From Neobacillus cucumis (GTDB taxonomy: Bacteria > Bacillota > Bacilli > Bacillales_B > DSM-18226), in contig NZ_JAEHGC010000002.1 of the NCBI RefSeq assembly GCF_016107705.1, positions 310,001 through 374,000 on the forward strand: DNA of 64,000 bases, given 5' to 3'. The translations under genes and the position numbers were made by a program. A model generated the notes under the pieces. That model was not told the origin of the DNA, ran no database searches, and was given only the letters and a program-made list of their open reading frames with translations. This document shows positions 43,163 to 52,362 of the stretch, one piece after another (the first letter of the stretch is position 1; each line of letters begins with the position of its first letter).

Positions 43163-44667
43163 AGGGAATCATGATCCAAGGAACTGCCTCAGATGTGGGC
43201 AAAAGCCTGGTTGTTACTGCCTTATGCCGAATCTTTTCGAATGAAGGCATTAGGGTGGTACCGTTTAAATCACAAAATATGTCAAATAACTCTTATGTAA
43301 CAATTGATGGAAAAGAGATTGGCCGAGCTCAGGGAATCCAGGCGGAAGCAGCTAGAGTCGAGGCAACTATTTGGATGAACCCAATCTTGTTAAAGCCGCG
43401 CTCAAAGCAGGATGCTGAAGTTGTCTATTTAGGGAAAGCCATCGAAACCTTTTCAGGACGTGAATATCGAGAACAGTTTTATGAAAAAGGGTTAGAAGTG
43501 ATTCAGGAATCCATTAAACAGCTGTCAAAACAATTTGAAGTCGTTGTTATTGAAGGGGCGGGCAGTCCTGTTGAAATTAATTTAAGAGACCGTGAGTTGG
43601 TCAATATGAAGGTAGCAGATCTTGCAGATGTGCCGGTTGTGCTTGTTGCTGATATAGATCGGGGAGGTGTGTTTGCCAGTATCGTTGGCACGCTTGAACT
43701 ATTAGAACCGGAGGAAAGAAAACGAGTAGCCGGGATCATCATTAATAAATTCCGCGGGGACATTTCCTTATTTGATGATGGAATTCAATGGATCGAAGAA
43801 AAAGCCGGGATTCCTGTTTTAGGGGTATTGCCATATATTGACCATCATATGATTGATGGAGAAGATTCCTTGTCCATTGCCCATCAATTTTCAAATCAAA
43901 AACAGGGAAATATTGATATTGCTGTCATCCATCTGCCTTTTATATCAAATTATAGTGATTTTGAGCCTTTTTTATATGAAGAAGATGTTTCGATCCGCTG
44001 GGTAAAACGGGGCGATGAATTTGGTAAACCGGATGCCGTCATCATTCCTGGGACAAAAAGTACGATACAAGATTTGAAGTTCATTAGAGAACAAGGACTG
44101 GATGTTAAAATCAAAAAACATTTTGAAAGCGGCGGGTTTACAGTCGGGATTTGTGGCGGATACCAAATTCTCGGGGAAGAAATGATTGATGAAGCCGGTA
44201 CTGATACAGGAATAGCCAACATTATCGTAAAAGGTTTAGGCTTGATTCCGGGAAAAACGATTTTTTATCAAGAGAAAGAAACCACAAGAGCGCAGGCAGC
44301 ATATCACGAAAATACTGGATTCCCTGTAACGCTTGCATTAGAAGGTTATGAAATCCACTTGGGAAACACTTTTATCAAACAAAATGGATGTTCATTTTTA
44401 AGATTGGCAAATGGAAAAGGAGAAGGTTATTTTCAAAGAAACGGCCAAATCATCGGGACGTATCTCCACCATCTTTTTCATAATGACGAATGGAGAAATC
44501 GTTGGATCAATCTCATACGGAAAAAGAAAGGACTGCCACTCCAAGAGATTAGAAAGATCCAAGATTTTAAAGATCAACGATTTGATGCCCTTGCTTCTGA
44601 GGTGAAACGTCATCTAAAGTGGGAGCAACTAAAAGATATCATGGAAAAATGGAGTCCAAAGGCATGA
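43159..44667 (+). CDS. cbiP: Adenosylcobyric acid synthase
   Basis: A 502-residue glutamine-dependent amidotransferase (CbiP/CobQ) that amidates side chains b, d, e and g of adenosylcobyrinic acid a,c-diamide. The N-terminal ATPase domain (about 1-240) has GTASDVGKSLVVTALCR and PFKSQNMSNNSYVT. The C-terminal triad glutaminase (about 255-450) has the nucleophile in GICGGYQILG. It overlaps cobU by 4 bp (ATGA). Its presence suggests that incomplete corrinoids can also be used. Confidence 0.94.
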   Translation: MKGIMIQGTASDVGKSLVVTALCRIFSNEGIRVVPFKSQNMSNNSYVTIDGKEIGRAQGIQAEAARVEATIWMNPILLKPRSKQDAEVVYLGKAIETFSGREYREQFYEKGLEVIQESIKQLSKQFEVVVIEGAGSPVEINLRDRELVNMKVADLADVPVVLVADIDRGGVFASIVGTLELLEPEERKRVAGIIINKFRGDISLFDDGIQWIEEKAGIPVLGVLPYIDHHMIDGEDSLSIAHQFSNQKQGNIDIAVIHLPFISNYSDFEPFLYEEDVSIRWVKRGDEFGKPDAVIIPGTKSTIQDLKFIREQGLDVKIKKHFESGGFTVGICGGYQILGEEMIDEAGTDTGIANIIVKGLGLIPGKTIFYQEKETTRAQAAYHENTGFPVTLALEGYEIHLGNTFIKQNGCSFLRLANGKGEGYFQRNGQIIGTYLHHLFHNDEWRNRWINLIRKKKGLPLQEIRKIQDFKDQRFDALASEVKRHLKWEQLKDIMEKWSPKA

Positions 44668-45452
44668 AGTTCTTTAAAGGGTTTTTTATTGCCCTTCAAT
44701 TTTTCACAGCAGTTCCGGTTCGTCGAGAACTGCCAATGGATGCGGAACATCTGGGAAAGGCAGTTCAAGCCTTCCCGCTTTTAGGGATGTTTCAAGGCAT
44801 TATCTATGCTGTTCTTCTCTATTTACTAAAAGAATTTACGCCGTTTTCCCATCTGGCAGTTGCTTTTTTTCTATGGCTGGTGACGATTCTTCTAACTGGA
44901 GGAATCCATCTCGATGGCTGGATCGATGCAAGTGATGCTTATTTTTCCTATGGCAGTAAGGAAAAAAGGCTGGAAATTATGAAGGATCCGAGAACGGGAG
45001 CATTTGGTGTTCTTTCGGTTATTGTTTTACTAAGCTGCCGGTTATTTTTTATTTTTGAAATAACCGAGAATTCTTCCTTGTTGACCTTTGTTTTTATTGC
45101 TGCAATTCCTTTTTTCAGCAAGTGTGTAATGGGAGTTTTGCTGGTTAAGGTTCCATCCGCTAAAAAGGAAGGAATGGCTGCGATGTTTCAACAAGCCGTG
45201 TCACCTAAACTAGTATTAATCTATCCTGTTTTTATCATTCTTTTTACCGCTTTGGTGGTATTTTTAAATGAAAAAGTGATTGGGGTCCTAATTTTGTTGT
45301 TGGCTGCCGCCAGTTGTTATCTGCTTTGCCGCCGTAAGGCACTGAATTGGTTTGGTGGAATCACGGGGGATGTTTTGGGAGCATCTGTAGAAGGGACGGA
45401 GATCGTCTTATGGATGACATTGTGGTTATTGCATTATTTCGTCATGGACTGA
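44664..45452 (+). CDS. cobS: Cobalamin synthase (adenosylcobinamide-GDP ribazoletransferase)
   Basis: A membrane enzyme of about 262 residues that joins adenosylcobinamide-GDP to alpha-ribazole (phosphate). Seen are ALQFFTAVPVR near the start, GGIHLDGWIDASDAYFSYGSKEKRLEIMKDPRTGAFG and the late FGGITGDVLGASVEGTEIV. I place the start at ATG 44664, overlapping the cbiP stop as ATGA; the frame extends to 44619 inside cbiP. Confidence 0.92.
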   Translation: MKFFKGFFIALQFFTAVPVRRELPMDAEHLGKAVQAFPLLGMFQGIIYAVLLYLLKEFTPFSHLAVAFFLWLVTILLTGGIHLDGWIDASDAYFSYGSKEKRLEIMKDPRTGAFGVLSVIVLLSCRLFFIFEITENSSLLTFVFIAAIPFFSKCVMGVLLVKVPSAKKEGMAAMFQQAVSPKLVLIYPVFIILFTALVVFLNEKVIGVLILLLAAASCYLLCRRKALNWFGGITGDVLGASVEGTEIVLWMTLWLLHYFVMD

Positions 45453-46021
45453 CAGAAGCAAATAAACGAGGAGCCTATTTGGGGTGGAAGGATTCGCCTT
45501 TAATCCTAGATGAAATGAAAATACCAATTAATCGTAACTATGGTTGTTATTTTTCCAGCGATTTACATAGATGTATAGAAACTGTAAAGATTTTTTTTCC
45601 TGATGAAAGTCCATATCTATTAAAAGAGCTAAGGGAAATGGATTTCGGTGAATGGGATGGAAAAACGTATGATGAATTGAAGGAAGAACTGCTATACCGG
45701 CAGTGGCTGTCTGAACCATTAAAGTATCGTCCGCCGGAAGGGGAATGGTTTCAGCGGTTTCAAGATAGAATTCAAGATGGATGGAGTCAGATTGTGAATA
45801 AAATTCTGCTGAATAATCTGCAAAGCTGTGCGGTGATTACCCATGGTGGTGTAGTTCGTCATATCCTGACAAAGTTTGCACCAGAAATAAGAGAATTTTG
45901 GGAGTGGCAATCCCCACATCATGAAGGATTCGAATTAATCTTTAACCGTGAAGCGTTAAGGAGGGGTGAGCGGTGCACTTTATTACAGGCGGTGCCTTTA
46001 ATGGGAAAAGAGAGTGGGTGA
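45410..46021 (+). CDS. cobC: Histidine phosphatase, alpha-ribazole phosphatase type
   Basis: A phosphatase of about 203 residues of the phosphoglycerate-mutase-like family: catalytic LFRHGLTEAN, then YFSSDLHRCIETV, ELREMDFGEWDG and VITHGGVVRHIL. Position after cobS supports removal of the 5'-phosphate from alpha-ribazole phosphate or cobalamin phosphate. Start ATG 45410 with a GGAG site, overlapping cobS by 43 bp; the frame is open to 45347. Confidence 0.85.
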   Translation: MDDIVVIALFRHGLTEANKRGAYLGWKDSPLILDEMKIPINRNYGCYFSSDLHRCIETVKIFFPDESPYLLKELREMDFGEWDGKTYDELKEELLYRQWLSEPLKYRPPEGEWFQRFQDRIQDGWSQIVNKILLNNLQSCAVITHGGVVRHILTKFAPEIREFWEWQSPHHEGFELIFNREALRRGERCTLLQAVPLMGKESG

Positions 46022-46416
46022 GAGAGACCTACAAGGTTCAATTCAAAGCCCAATGGACATCTGCTTATCAGAAAGATCCATTCCCTTTTGAACTAGATGA
46101 ACCTGGAACATTGCTTATTCTCGAAGGAATTGAAATGTGGATAAACGATTTAATGAAAGAATATGAACCTAACAAATGTCGTGAAATATGGAAAAACTGC
46201 TTAACCCATTGGATTTCCTGGGAGAAGGCAGAGAGAAATCGAAACCTAGTGGTAATTGGAACAGATATTACAAAAGGAATTGTTCCGTTGGAGAAGGAAA
46301 ACAGACTTTGGCGCGACCTGACCGGATGGGCCTATCAGGACATTGCAGCAGCAGCAGACAGAGTCGACGTCATTTGGTATGGATTAAATCAAACAATAAA
46401 GGGTGGGGGAATGTAA
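45973..46416 (+). CDS. Degenerate CobU-like protein
   Basis: A protein of 147 residues that resembles a shortened CobU. A P-loop-like GGAFNGKREWV stands at residues 5-16, with Arg in place of the usual Ser/Thr after GK. The C-terminal VPLEKENRLWRDLTGWAYQD followed by IAAAADRVDVIWYG matches the end of CobU. The CobU block with the guanylylated His is not recognisable. GTG start with AAGGAGGGG. The true cobU lies upstream, so this copy may be structural, regulatory, or have another nucleotide-linked role. Confidence 0.65.
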   Translation: MHFITGGAFNGKREWVRETYKVQFKAQWTSAYQKDPFPFELDEPGTLLILEGIEMWINDLMKEYEPNKCREIWKNCLTHWISWEKAERNRNLVVIGTDITKGIVPLEKENRLWRDLTGWAYQDIAAAADRVDVIWYGLNQTIKGGGM

Positions 46417-46418
46417 GG

Positions 46419-47003
46419 ATGAGAATATATACAAGAACTGGTGATAAGGGAAAAACAAGTATCATTGGCGGAAGAGTTGATAAAGATGATACTAGAGTAG
46501 AAGCGTATGGAACCGTTGATGAGGTAAATTGTTTTGTCGGCCAGGCAATTCAAGAGCTTGATCCGGTCCTTTTCGCAGATGTACTAGCCGACCTTGAAAC
46601 CATTCAGCACGAATTATTCGATTGTGGCGGAGACCTAGCAAATGTTTCCGAAAAACGTGAAATAAAACTGCATAAAGAGTCCATCGATTATTTGGAAAAG
46701 AAAATCGATGAGTATATTGAAGAGGCTCCTGAATTAGAAAGGTTTATTTTACCTGGAGGTACAAAACCGGCTGCCTCGATTCATATTGCGAGGACCGTAA
46801 CAAGGAGAGCAGAACGCTTGGTGGTAAAATTGATAAAAGATGACTCAAATGCTCCTGAACTTGCACTTCAATACTTAAACCGTCTATCAGACTATTTCTT
46901 TGCCTTAGCAAGGGTAATTAATTATCGCCTGAATGTAAAAGATGTGGAGTATGTAAGGAGTGCAAAAGTGTTCAGAGGTGGGAAGCGGTCGGATGAAAAA
47001 TAG
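46419..47003 (+). CDS. pduO: Cob(I)alamin adenosyltransferase, PduO type
   Basis: An enzyme of 194 residues that transfers adenosyl from ATP to reduced corrinoid. Typical elements are the N-terminal RIYTRTGDKGKTSIIGG, VEAYGTVDEVNCFVG, FILPGGTKPAASIHIARTVTRRAER and LQYLNRLSDYFFALAR. ATG 46419 follows the previous stop by 2 bases, with GGGTGGGGG upstream; the frame runs open to 46188 in the previous gene but is a shadow there. Confidence 0.94.
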   Translation: MRIYTRTGDKGKTSIIGGRVDKDDTRVEAYGTVDEVNCFVGQAIQELDPVLFADVLADLETIQHELFDCGGDLANVSEKREIKLHKESIDYLEKKIDEYIEEAPELERFILPGGTKPAASIHIARTVTRRAERLVVKLIKDDSNAPELALQYLNRLSDYFFALARVINYRLNVKDVEYVRSAKVFRGGKRSDEK

Positions 47004-47493
47004 ATTAAAGGGAAAAATGCTAAGCTGGCTTGCGCTTTTCACCGCATTATCTGTAGTGGGGGCTTCCATCAAAATTCCAGCAGTCGTTGGAAGTGTCGCC
47101 TTGGATGTGTTTCCAGCACTTCTAGCAGCTGTATTAATCGGGGCTCGACCAGGAGCGATTGTCGCTGCATTTGGCCATTTATTATCTGCCCTATTTGGCG
47201 GTTTTCCACTAGGACCAATGCATATTTTAATTGCCGGTGAAATGGCAGTGCTTGTTTGGATTTTCGGGGGTTTGTATAAAAATAAGAGAATCATAGCCAG
47301 TGCTCTTTTTGTTTTAGGAAACGCATTTGCCGCACCGCTTCCCTTTATTTTATTAATGAGTATGGGTTTCTACGTGACACTTGTCCCATCATTATTAATT
47401 GGTTCAATGATCAATGTGATAATAGGGTTACTGTTGATTCCGAGACTTTCAGGTCTCATTAAAACTGCAGGACAGAAAGAGGAACTTAAATGA
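46993..47493 (+). CDS. cblT: ECF S component, probable alpha-ribazole transporter
   Basis: A membrane protein of about 166 residues with five to six helices of the ECF S-component type (WLALFTALSVVGASIKIPAV; ALLAAVLIGARPGAIVAAFGHLLSALFGGFPLG). Pairing with the CblS-like gene right after it matches the CblT-CblS alpha-ribazole salvage pair known from Geobacillus and Listeria. No T or A genes are beside it, so it must borrow an ECF module from elsewhere. Start ATG 46993 inside the end of pduO. Confidence 0.78.
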   Translation: MKNRLKGKMLSWLALFTALSVVGASIKIPAVVGSVALDVFPALLAAVLIGARPGAIVAAFGHLLSALFGGFPLGPMHILIAGEMAVLVWIFGGLYKNKRIIASALFVLGNAFAAPLPFILLMSMGFYVTLVPSLLIGSMINVIIGLLLIPRLSGLIKTAGQKEELK

Positions 47494-48209
47494 TGAGAGA
47501 CAGTGTGACCATACCTTTAAACGAAGAGGAATCACTTATCATTTCAAGCGATAATAGCGGTGGGATTGGGATGAAGGAGGGAGACCTCGTTAAAGTATCC
47601 TATGAAACGGTTGCCTATTATTCCTTTCGTGTTGCCGCCATGGAATGCATTGCAGGTGGTGGAAAGCCTATTTCTGTGGTACTTCACAATTTTTGCGGCA
47701 ATGAACCGTGGAAGGAACTCGTCAAAGGTGTTCAAAAGGGAGTAAAGGAACTTGGTTTAAACGAAGTTTCCGTTACGGGAAGTACAGAAAGTAATTTTTC
47801 CTTAAAACAATCTGCTGTCGGGATTATCGTAATTGGAAAAAAGGGAGCAGATACAGTAATGGAAGTATCGCTTTCAGACTCTTTAAGAGTTGCGGTTATT
47901 GGGATGCCCCTTGTTGGCAATGAGGTGGTGGAGCAATCGGATAGCGTGGTACCACTGGCACTTTTCCAAGAAATATGCAGACTAAAAGATGTGGTTGTTT
48001 TACCAGTGGGCTCAAAAGGAATCTTATATGAGATGAATCAACTATTTTCAAATATGGTTATAGAAAAAGTAAATCTACTAACGGATGTAGATGTTTTTAA
48101 ATCATCAGGTCCTTCCACTTGCTTTATTGCCGTTTATTCTGTAGGCCTTGAAGAAAAAATTAGGAGTGCATCTGGTGATTATTTCCACCAGGTGCATTTA
48201 GAATTTTAA
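47490..48209 (+). CDS. cblS: Probable alpha-ribazole kinase
   Basis: A protein of 239 residues with the PurM/ThiL-like ATP-binding N-terminal fold: IISSDNSGGIGMKEGDLVKV, RVAAMECIAGGGKPISVVLHNF and the later GSTESNFSLKQSAVGIIVIG. This agrees with CblS, which phosphorylates alpha-ribazole taken up by CblT, bypassing the CobT step of lower-ligand activation. It overlaps cblT by 4 bp (ATGA) and ends the operon. The assignment rests on motifs plus context. Confidence 0.75.
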   Translation: MMRDSVTIPLNEEESLIISSDNSGGIGMKEGDLVKVSYETVAYYSFRVAAMECIAGGGKPISVVLHNFCGNEPWKELVKGVQKGVKELGLNEVSVTGSTESNFSLKQSAVGIIVIGKKGADTVMEVSLSDSLRVAVIGMPLVGNEVVEQSDSVVPLALFQEICRLKDVVVLPVGSKGILYEMNQLFSNMVIEKVNLLTDVDVFKSSGPSTCFIAVYSVGLEEKIRSASGDYFHQVHLEF

Positions 48210-48270
48210 AATATTTTGGTTGCTATTCACTTTAATTAGGTATAGGATAAAATTATTAAATTCATAGACT

Positions 48271-48362
48271 ACTAGGGGTGCCCGGATTCGAGGCTGAGAG
48301 AAAAACAATTTGTTTTTTAACCCTTTGGACCTGATCTGGATCGTACCAGCGTAGGAAAGTAG
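48271..48362 (+). promoter_or_regulatory. TPP riboswitch
   Basis: The thi-box blocks are clear: ACTAGGGGTGCCCG, GGCTGAGAGAAA, a variable stem with AACAATTTGTTTTTTAACCC, TTTGGACCTGATCTGGATCG and TACCAGCGTAGGAAAGTAGT. The terminator that follows (48393-48425) contains sequence complementary to the aptamer's GGACCTGATC region. TPP binding should therefore switch the downstream operon off. Confidence 0.97.
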
Positions 48363-48392
48363 TGGAAAAATTAATTTTTTCTATTGCCAATC

Positions 48393-48425
48393 AAGTCAGG
48401 TCCTATTATGGATCTGGCTTTTTTA
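48393..48425 (+). terminator. TPP riboswitch terminator
   Basis: Stem AAGTCAGGTCC (48393-48403) with GGATCTGGCTT (48410-48420), two G-U pairs, then a T-rich run. Confidence 0.85.
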
Positions 48426-48448
48426 TTTTTTATAAAGGGGAGTACAGC

Positions 48449-49783
48449 ATGAATAAGAACGAAAGTATTGTAATAGGGGTGGAGGAAAAATTACCGCCAG
48501 TTAAAAGTTTTTTATATGGATTGCAGCATGTCTTTGTTTCAAATGTCTGGCTGGATCCAATTTTTGTCGCAGCAATGATTGGATTGCCGCTGTCCTTATC
48601 AGCTAATATTGTCAACGCCATTTTTATCTCTGCAGGACTGGTAACCTTGATACAAGCAACGAAGCTTGTCAGATTGCCAATTGTTCAAGGACCGTCCGCA
48701 GCCTTTGACTCCATCATGATTTCAGCAGGTAAAGCAAATGCGCTTGCGGCTGCAAGTGGCAGTATCTTTTTAAGTGCAATAATTGTTCTTCTTTTATCCA
48801 TTACCGGTGTAATCGGAAAACTAAAGGCTCTATTTACACCAGTTATTTCCGGAACTGTTATTTTTATCGTCGGAATTTCCTTATCAAGCTTTACGTTATA
48901 TGAATTTTTAGGCGGAACACCGGGAATGGACAGCTTTGCAAGCTCGAGCACGCTAGTTATGTCCATCCCAACTGCCTTGGTGGTTATTGTATTATCTCTT
49001 TTCGGGCGCGGCATATGGAAGTCATTCTCTTTCCTTATTGCCCTGATTGTTGGCGACTTGATTGCCATTTGTATTGGAAAAACAAACTTTTCAATTATTA
49101 GTGAAAAAGGCTGGTTTGGCATGCCTCATTTTCTTCCTTATGGAGAATTCACCTTCCATTGGAGTTGGTTTTTGACTTTTTTTGTCGCTTATATTGTAGC
49201 GATTATTGAAGCAATGGGTGTTTATCAGGCATCCGCGGAAATGCTTGATATTGATTTAGACCGAAAAAGAATCCGGAACGGTTTTGCAGGTGAGTCTGCC
49301 GGTTCACTTATTTCCTCATTAATCGGAGGGTTTCCTACTACCGCATATGCGCAAAACGTTGGACTGTTAAGATTAACAGGTGTAGGGTCACGAAAACCGG
49401 TGATCGTTGCTGGGGTAATTTTCTTAGTACTGGGCTTTGTCCCGAAAGCCGGTGCCATTCTAGCATTGACACCGGATGCCGTTGTCGGCGGGATCTTTTT
49501 ACCTGCCGCAGCCAGCCTAGTTTTTACCGGAATTTCGATTTTGGCTAAAGTGGATAAAAACGAAACAAATTACATGATTATCGGATTATCCATCCTATTA
49601 GCGATTAGTCTGCCGACGTATTTTAAAGATGTAAAAGGAACAGTTGGAACGTTCCTCTCCAATAGCATTTTTATTGGTGCGTTTTTCTCTATCATTCTAC
49701 AGGTTCTATTCGTTAATTTACCAAAATTGTTTAGAAAAGAGGCAGTAAAAAATGAGAGTGGAGTCACAACAGATCACCTGTGA
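48449..49783 (+). CDS. NCS2-family permease under TPP control
   Basis: A membrane protein of about 444 residues with 12-14 helices of the nucleobase/ascorbate (NCS2) family: GLQHVFVSNVWLDPIF at helix 1, QGPSAAFDSIM, and the signature-like GLLRLTGVGSRKPVIVAG. Usual substrates are uracil or xanthine. Being first in a TPP-riboswitch operon with thiM, thiD and thiE, it more likely imports a thiamine pyrimidine or thiazole derivative. ATG 48449 with AAAGGGGAG; the frame is open to 48362 through the terminator. Confidence 0.85.
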   Translation: MNKNESIVIGVEEKLPPVKSFLYGLQHVFVSNVWLDPIFVAAMIGLPLSLSANIVNAIFISAGLVTLIQATKLVRLPIVQGPSAAFDSIMISAGKANALAAASGSIFLSAIIVLLLSITGVIGKLKALFTPVISGTVIFIVGISLSSFTLYEFLGGTPGMDSFASSSTLVMSIPTALVVIVLSLFGRGIWKSFSFLIALIVGDLIAICIGKTNFSIISEKGWFGMPHFLPYGEFTFHWSWFLTFFVAYIVAIIEAMGVYQASAEMLDIDLDRKRIRNGFAGESAGSLISSLIGGFPTTAYAQNVGLLRLTGVGSRKPVIVAGVIFLVLGFVPKAGAILALTPDAVVGGIFLPAAASLVFTGISILAKVDKNETNYMIIGLSILLAISLPTYFKDVKGTVGTFLSNSIFIGAFFSIILQVLFVNLPKLFRKEAVKNESGVTTDHL

Positions 49784-50870
49784 AATCATAGATTTTATTC
49801 ATCAGTTTCCAGAAGGGCTTCCTCCTGATGCTGAGACGGACTTTAATAAACTGGCTTTAAAGCTTTTTAACTTTCAATTCAAATTTAATCTACCATACAA
49901 GAAGTTTTGCCAATCAAAACGGAAAACACCGTTAACGGTCAAAGATTGGAAGGATATTCCGGCCATTCCGATTCAAGGATTTAAAGAAATGGTTTTATCC
50001 TCTGAACCTGTAGAGGAAATAGAGGCTGTTTTTATGACAAGCGGCACAACAAACCCGAATGCTAAGGGGAAAAACTATCATCCAACACTGGCAGTTTGGG
50101 ATGCTTCCATGAAGGGGCCGTTTAAACTATTTGTATTGCCGGATGTCGAAAAAATCACGATGTTCGTTTTGTCTCCGGGGGCAGAATTGAATCAGAATTC
50201 TTCGCTTTCCCGTTATTTAACAAATGCAGTAACCTTTTTAGGTACCGAAAACAGCCGTTTCTTTTTCGATGAAAACGGTCTTGATATGGAAGGGCTGGCA
50301 GTGGCATTAAAGGAATCGGAAGAACGGGGGGAGCCGGTTCTCCTGATAGGAGCAACTTTCGCTTATGTGCATGTTTTAGATAATTTAAAAGAAAAGAACG
50401 CTAGGTTCAAGCTGGCAAAGGGCAGCCGGATTTTTGATACAGGCGGTTTTAAAGGACAGTCACGGGAAGTAGAAATGAACCGTTTATATTCCATGTTCAA
50501 TGAGTATTTCCATGTCGATCGTACAATGTGCGTCAATATGTATGGAATGACGGAATTAAGTTCGCAAATCTATGATCAAACCATTCTATCAAACCATCTA
50601 ACGGGAACAATTGTTTTCGATAAAGCTGGACCAGCCTGGGTGAAAACTATCGTGCTGGATCCAAATACATTAGAGCCTGTAGGTAATGGCGAGACAGGGG
50701 TAATCGCGCATTATGACTTAGCTAATTGGAATTCTTGCCAGGCAATTTTGACAGAGGATTTGGGTTATAAAACGGAGGAAGGCTTTGTTTTACTTGGAAG
50801 AGTAAAGGGATCAGAAGCAAGAGGCTGCTCGATTGCAATTGACCAATTATTGCAGGCAAATGGAAAATGA
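49752..50870 (+). CDS. LuxE-like acyl-activating enzyme
   Basis: A protein of 372 residues of the LuxE/PaaK adenylate-forming group. The AMP-binding motif MTSGTTNPNAKG is near residue 95, with IFDTGGFKGQSR and the NMYGMTELSSQ motif near residue 263. In luminous bacteria LuxE activates a fatty acid as acyl-AMP, holds it as a thioester and passes it to LuxC. No lux genes are here, so another carboxylic acid must be the substrate. ATG 49752 with AGAGGCAG, overlapping the permease by 32 bp. Confidence 0.85.
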   Translation: MRVESQQITCEIIDFIHQFPEGLPPDAETDFNKLALKLFNFQFKFNLPYKKFCQSKRKTPLTVKDWKDIPAIPIQGFKEMVLSSEPVEEIEAVFMTSGTTNPNAKGKNYHPTLAVWDASMKGPFKLFVLPDVEKITMFVLSPGAELNQNSSLSRYLTNAVTFLGTENSRFFFDENGLDMEGLAVALKESEERGEPVLLIGATFAYVHVLDNLKEKNARFKLAKGSRIFDTGGFKGQSREVEMNRLYSMFNEYFHVDRTMCVNMYGMTELSSQIYDQTILSNHLTGTIVFDKAGPAWVKTIVLDPNTLEPVGNGETGVIAHYDLANWNSCQAILTEDLGYKTEEGFVLLGRVKGSEARGCSIAIDQLLQANGK

Positions 50871-50880
50871 GGGGATTACG

Positions 50881-52347
50881 ATGGTGGATGATAGTGTAGT
50901 AGAAATTCCGGCCTATAAAGTACCAAAGTCAATCCAGCTAACTGGATTTCGTGAGGAATTGTACGAGACAGAAAAGGGCGTTTTTATGCTAAAATATCCG
51001 ATTCTATCCGCTGGTAACATCGCCGAGATTTCTCGGACTGTTCAGGAAAATAGGGATCGATATTTAGCTGGTCTCTCGATAAGCGATATCGTTGCAAAAA
51101 TTGACCTGGCCGTTCAGCAATGGCTAAATCCTGATTATCGGTTACGACAAATTGCGGAAATTCTAATTCCTGGAATTACTGGATATGATTCGGAGATGGT
51201 CCGGCTAGAATTAAAACGGTACATCAGAATGTTTCGCAAAAAAGAACTCCTGCGCTTTCTAGATGAAGAGTTTGACCAGCCAGCTATGCTTGATGAGTTT
51301 CGTCCGAGAAAAACTGGGGGGATGAGTAGAGCGTTTGGACCAAGATCGATTTTTCATGTCTTCTCAGGAAACGTGCCAGGTGTTCAAATCTGGAGTTTAA
51401 TCATGGGACTGCTGCTGAAATCCGCGAATATCGGAAAAACCTCTACGGCGGAGCCGTTATTTCCCGTTTTGTTTGCAGAATCATTAGCGGAAGTGGACCC
51501 GCTATTAGCCGAATCTATCGCGATTCTTCCCTGGAAAGGCGGGACAAAGGAGCTTGAGGAGCAGGCAATTTCAGCAGCGGAAGCGGTGATTGTTTATGGA
51601 TCCAATACAACCGTAGAAAAAGTACGTGAACTCGTGCCGTTTGGAAAGAAATTCTTAACCTATGGGCACAAAATTAGTCTCGCTTTGATTGGCAAGGAGG
51701 CACTTACTTCAGACCATTATTTTGACACGATTCATAAATTGGCGGAGGATGTTTCGGTTTATGATCAACAAAGCTGTTTGTCACCCCAATCAGTATTAGT
51801 GGAAAAGGGGGGAGCAGTGAGCCCAATGCAATTTGCTCAATTGCTTGCAGCAGAATTAGAACGTTATCATAAAAAACGTCCGCGGGCCGTGCTTTTCGCT
51901 GAAGAAGCAATGTCTATTCAAAAGGTAAGAAATCACTATCATTTGGAGTCATTGTCAGGGGATGGCGTCAGTGTCTTTGCAAGTCAAAACGATTCTGCTT
52001 GGACGGTGATTTATCATCCTGAACCAGGAATGGAAGGGTCGCCGCTGAATCGAACGATTCATGTTTTCAACTCACAAAGCTTAGAGGGTGATTTTGAGAA
52101 AATAACGCCATATCAAGACTTTTTACAATCTTGTGGCCTTGCGGTATCACCTGTTCGACTTTTTCAAATCGCTGAATTACTAGGGGAAATGGGGGTTAAT
52201 CGTATCGCTCCGATTGGCGAAATGAATCGGGCGAAGCCGGGCTGGCATCACGATGGCGGTTTTAACTTACTGGATTTAGTAAGGTTTACTGATATTGAAC
52301 GGAACCTTGAACAAGATTTGGAACGGTTTGACCCGGATGTCGAGTAG
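50881..52347 (+). CDS. LuxC-like acyl reductase
   Basis: A protein of 488 residues of the LuxC acyl-CoA/acyl-enzyme reductase family (aldehyde-dehydrogenase fold). Typical blocks are FHVFSGNVPGVQIWSLIMG near residue 155, AVIVYGSNTTVEKVRELVP near 240 and YDQQSCLSPQSVLVE near 298, where the Cys is the likely acyl acceptor. It reduces an activated acyl group to an aldehyde with NADPH. The start ATG 50881 has GAGGGG 6 bases upstream and follows the luxE-like stop by 10 bases; the frame is open to 50833. Confidence 0.85.
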   Translation: MVDDSVVEIPAYKVPKSIQLTGFREELYETEKGVFMLKYPILSAGNIAEISRTVQENRDRYLAGLSISDIVAKIDLAVQQWLNPDYRLRQIAEILIPGITGYDSEMVRLELKRYIRMFRKKELLRFLDEEFDQPAMLDEFRPRKTGGMSRAFGPRSIFHVFSGNVPGVQIWSLIMGLLLKSANIGKTSTAEPLFPVLFAESLAEVDPLLAESIAILPWKGGTKELEEQAISAAEAVIVYGSNTTVEKVRELVPFGKKFLTYGHKISLALIGKEALTSDHYFDTIHKLAEDVSVYDQQSCLSPQSVLVEKGGAVSPMQFAQLLAAELERYHKKRPRAVLFAEEAMSIQKVRNHYHLESLSGDGVSVFASQNDSAWTVIYHPEPGMEGSPLNRTIHVFNSQSLEGDFEKITPYQDFLQSCGLAVSPVRLFQIAELLGEMGVNRIAPIGEMNRAKPGWHHDGGFNLLDLVRFTDIERNLEQDLERFDPDVE

Positions 52348-52362
52348 AAGGAAGGTTGTAAA

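Noticed and set aside
46188..46418. N-terminal extension of the PduO-type adenosyltransferase
   Set aside because: It lies wholly inside the preceding CobU-like gene, and the family N-terminus begins at ATG 46419.
48362..48448. Earlier start for the NCS2 permease
   Set aside because: It begins at the last base of the riboswitch and crosses the terminator.
49752..52347. True bioluminescence (lux) operon
   Set aside because: There is no luxA, luxB or luxD. The LuxC- and LuxE-like genes are embedded in a thiamine operon.
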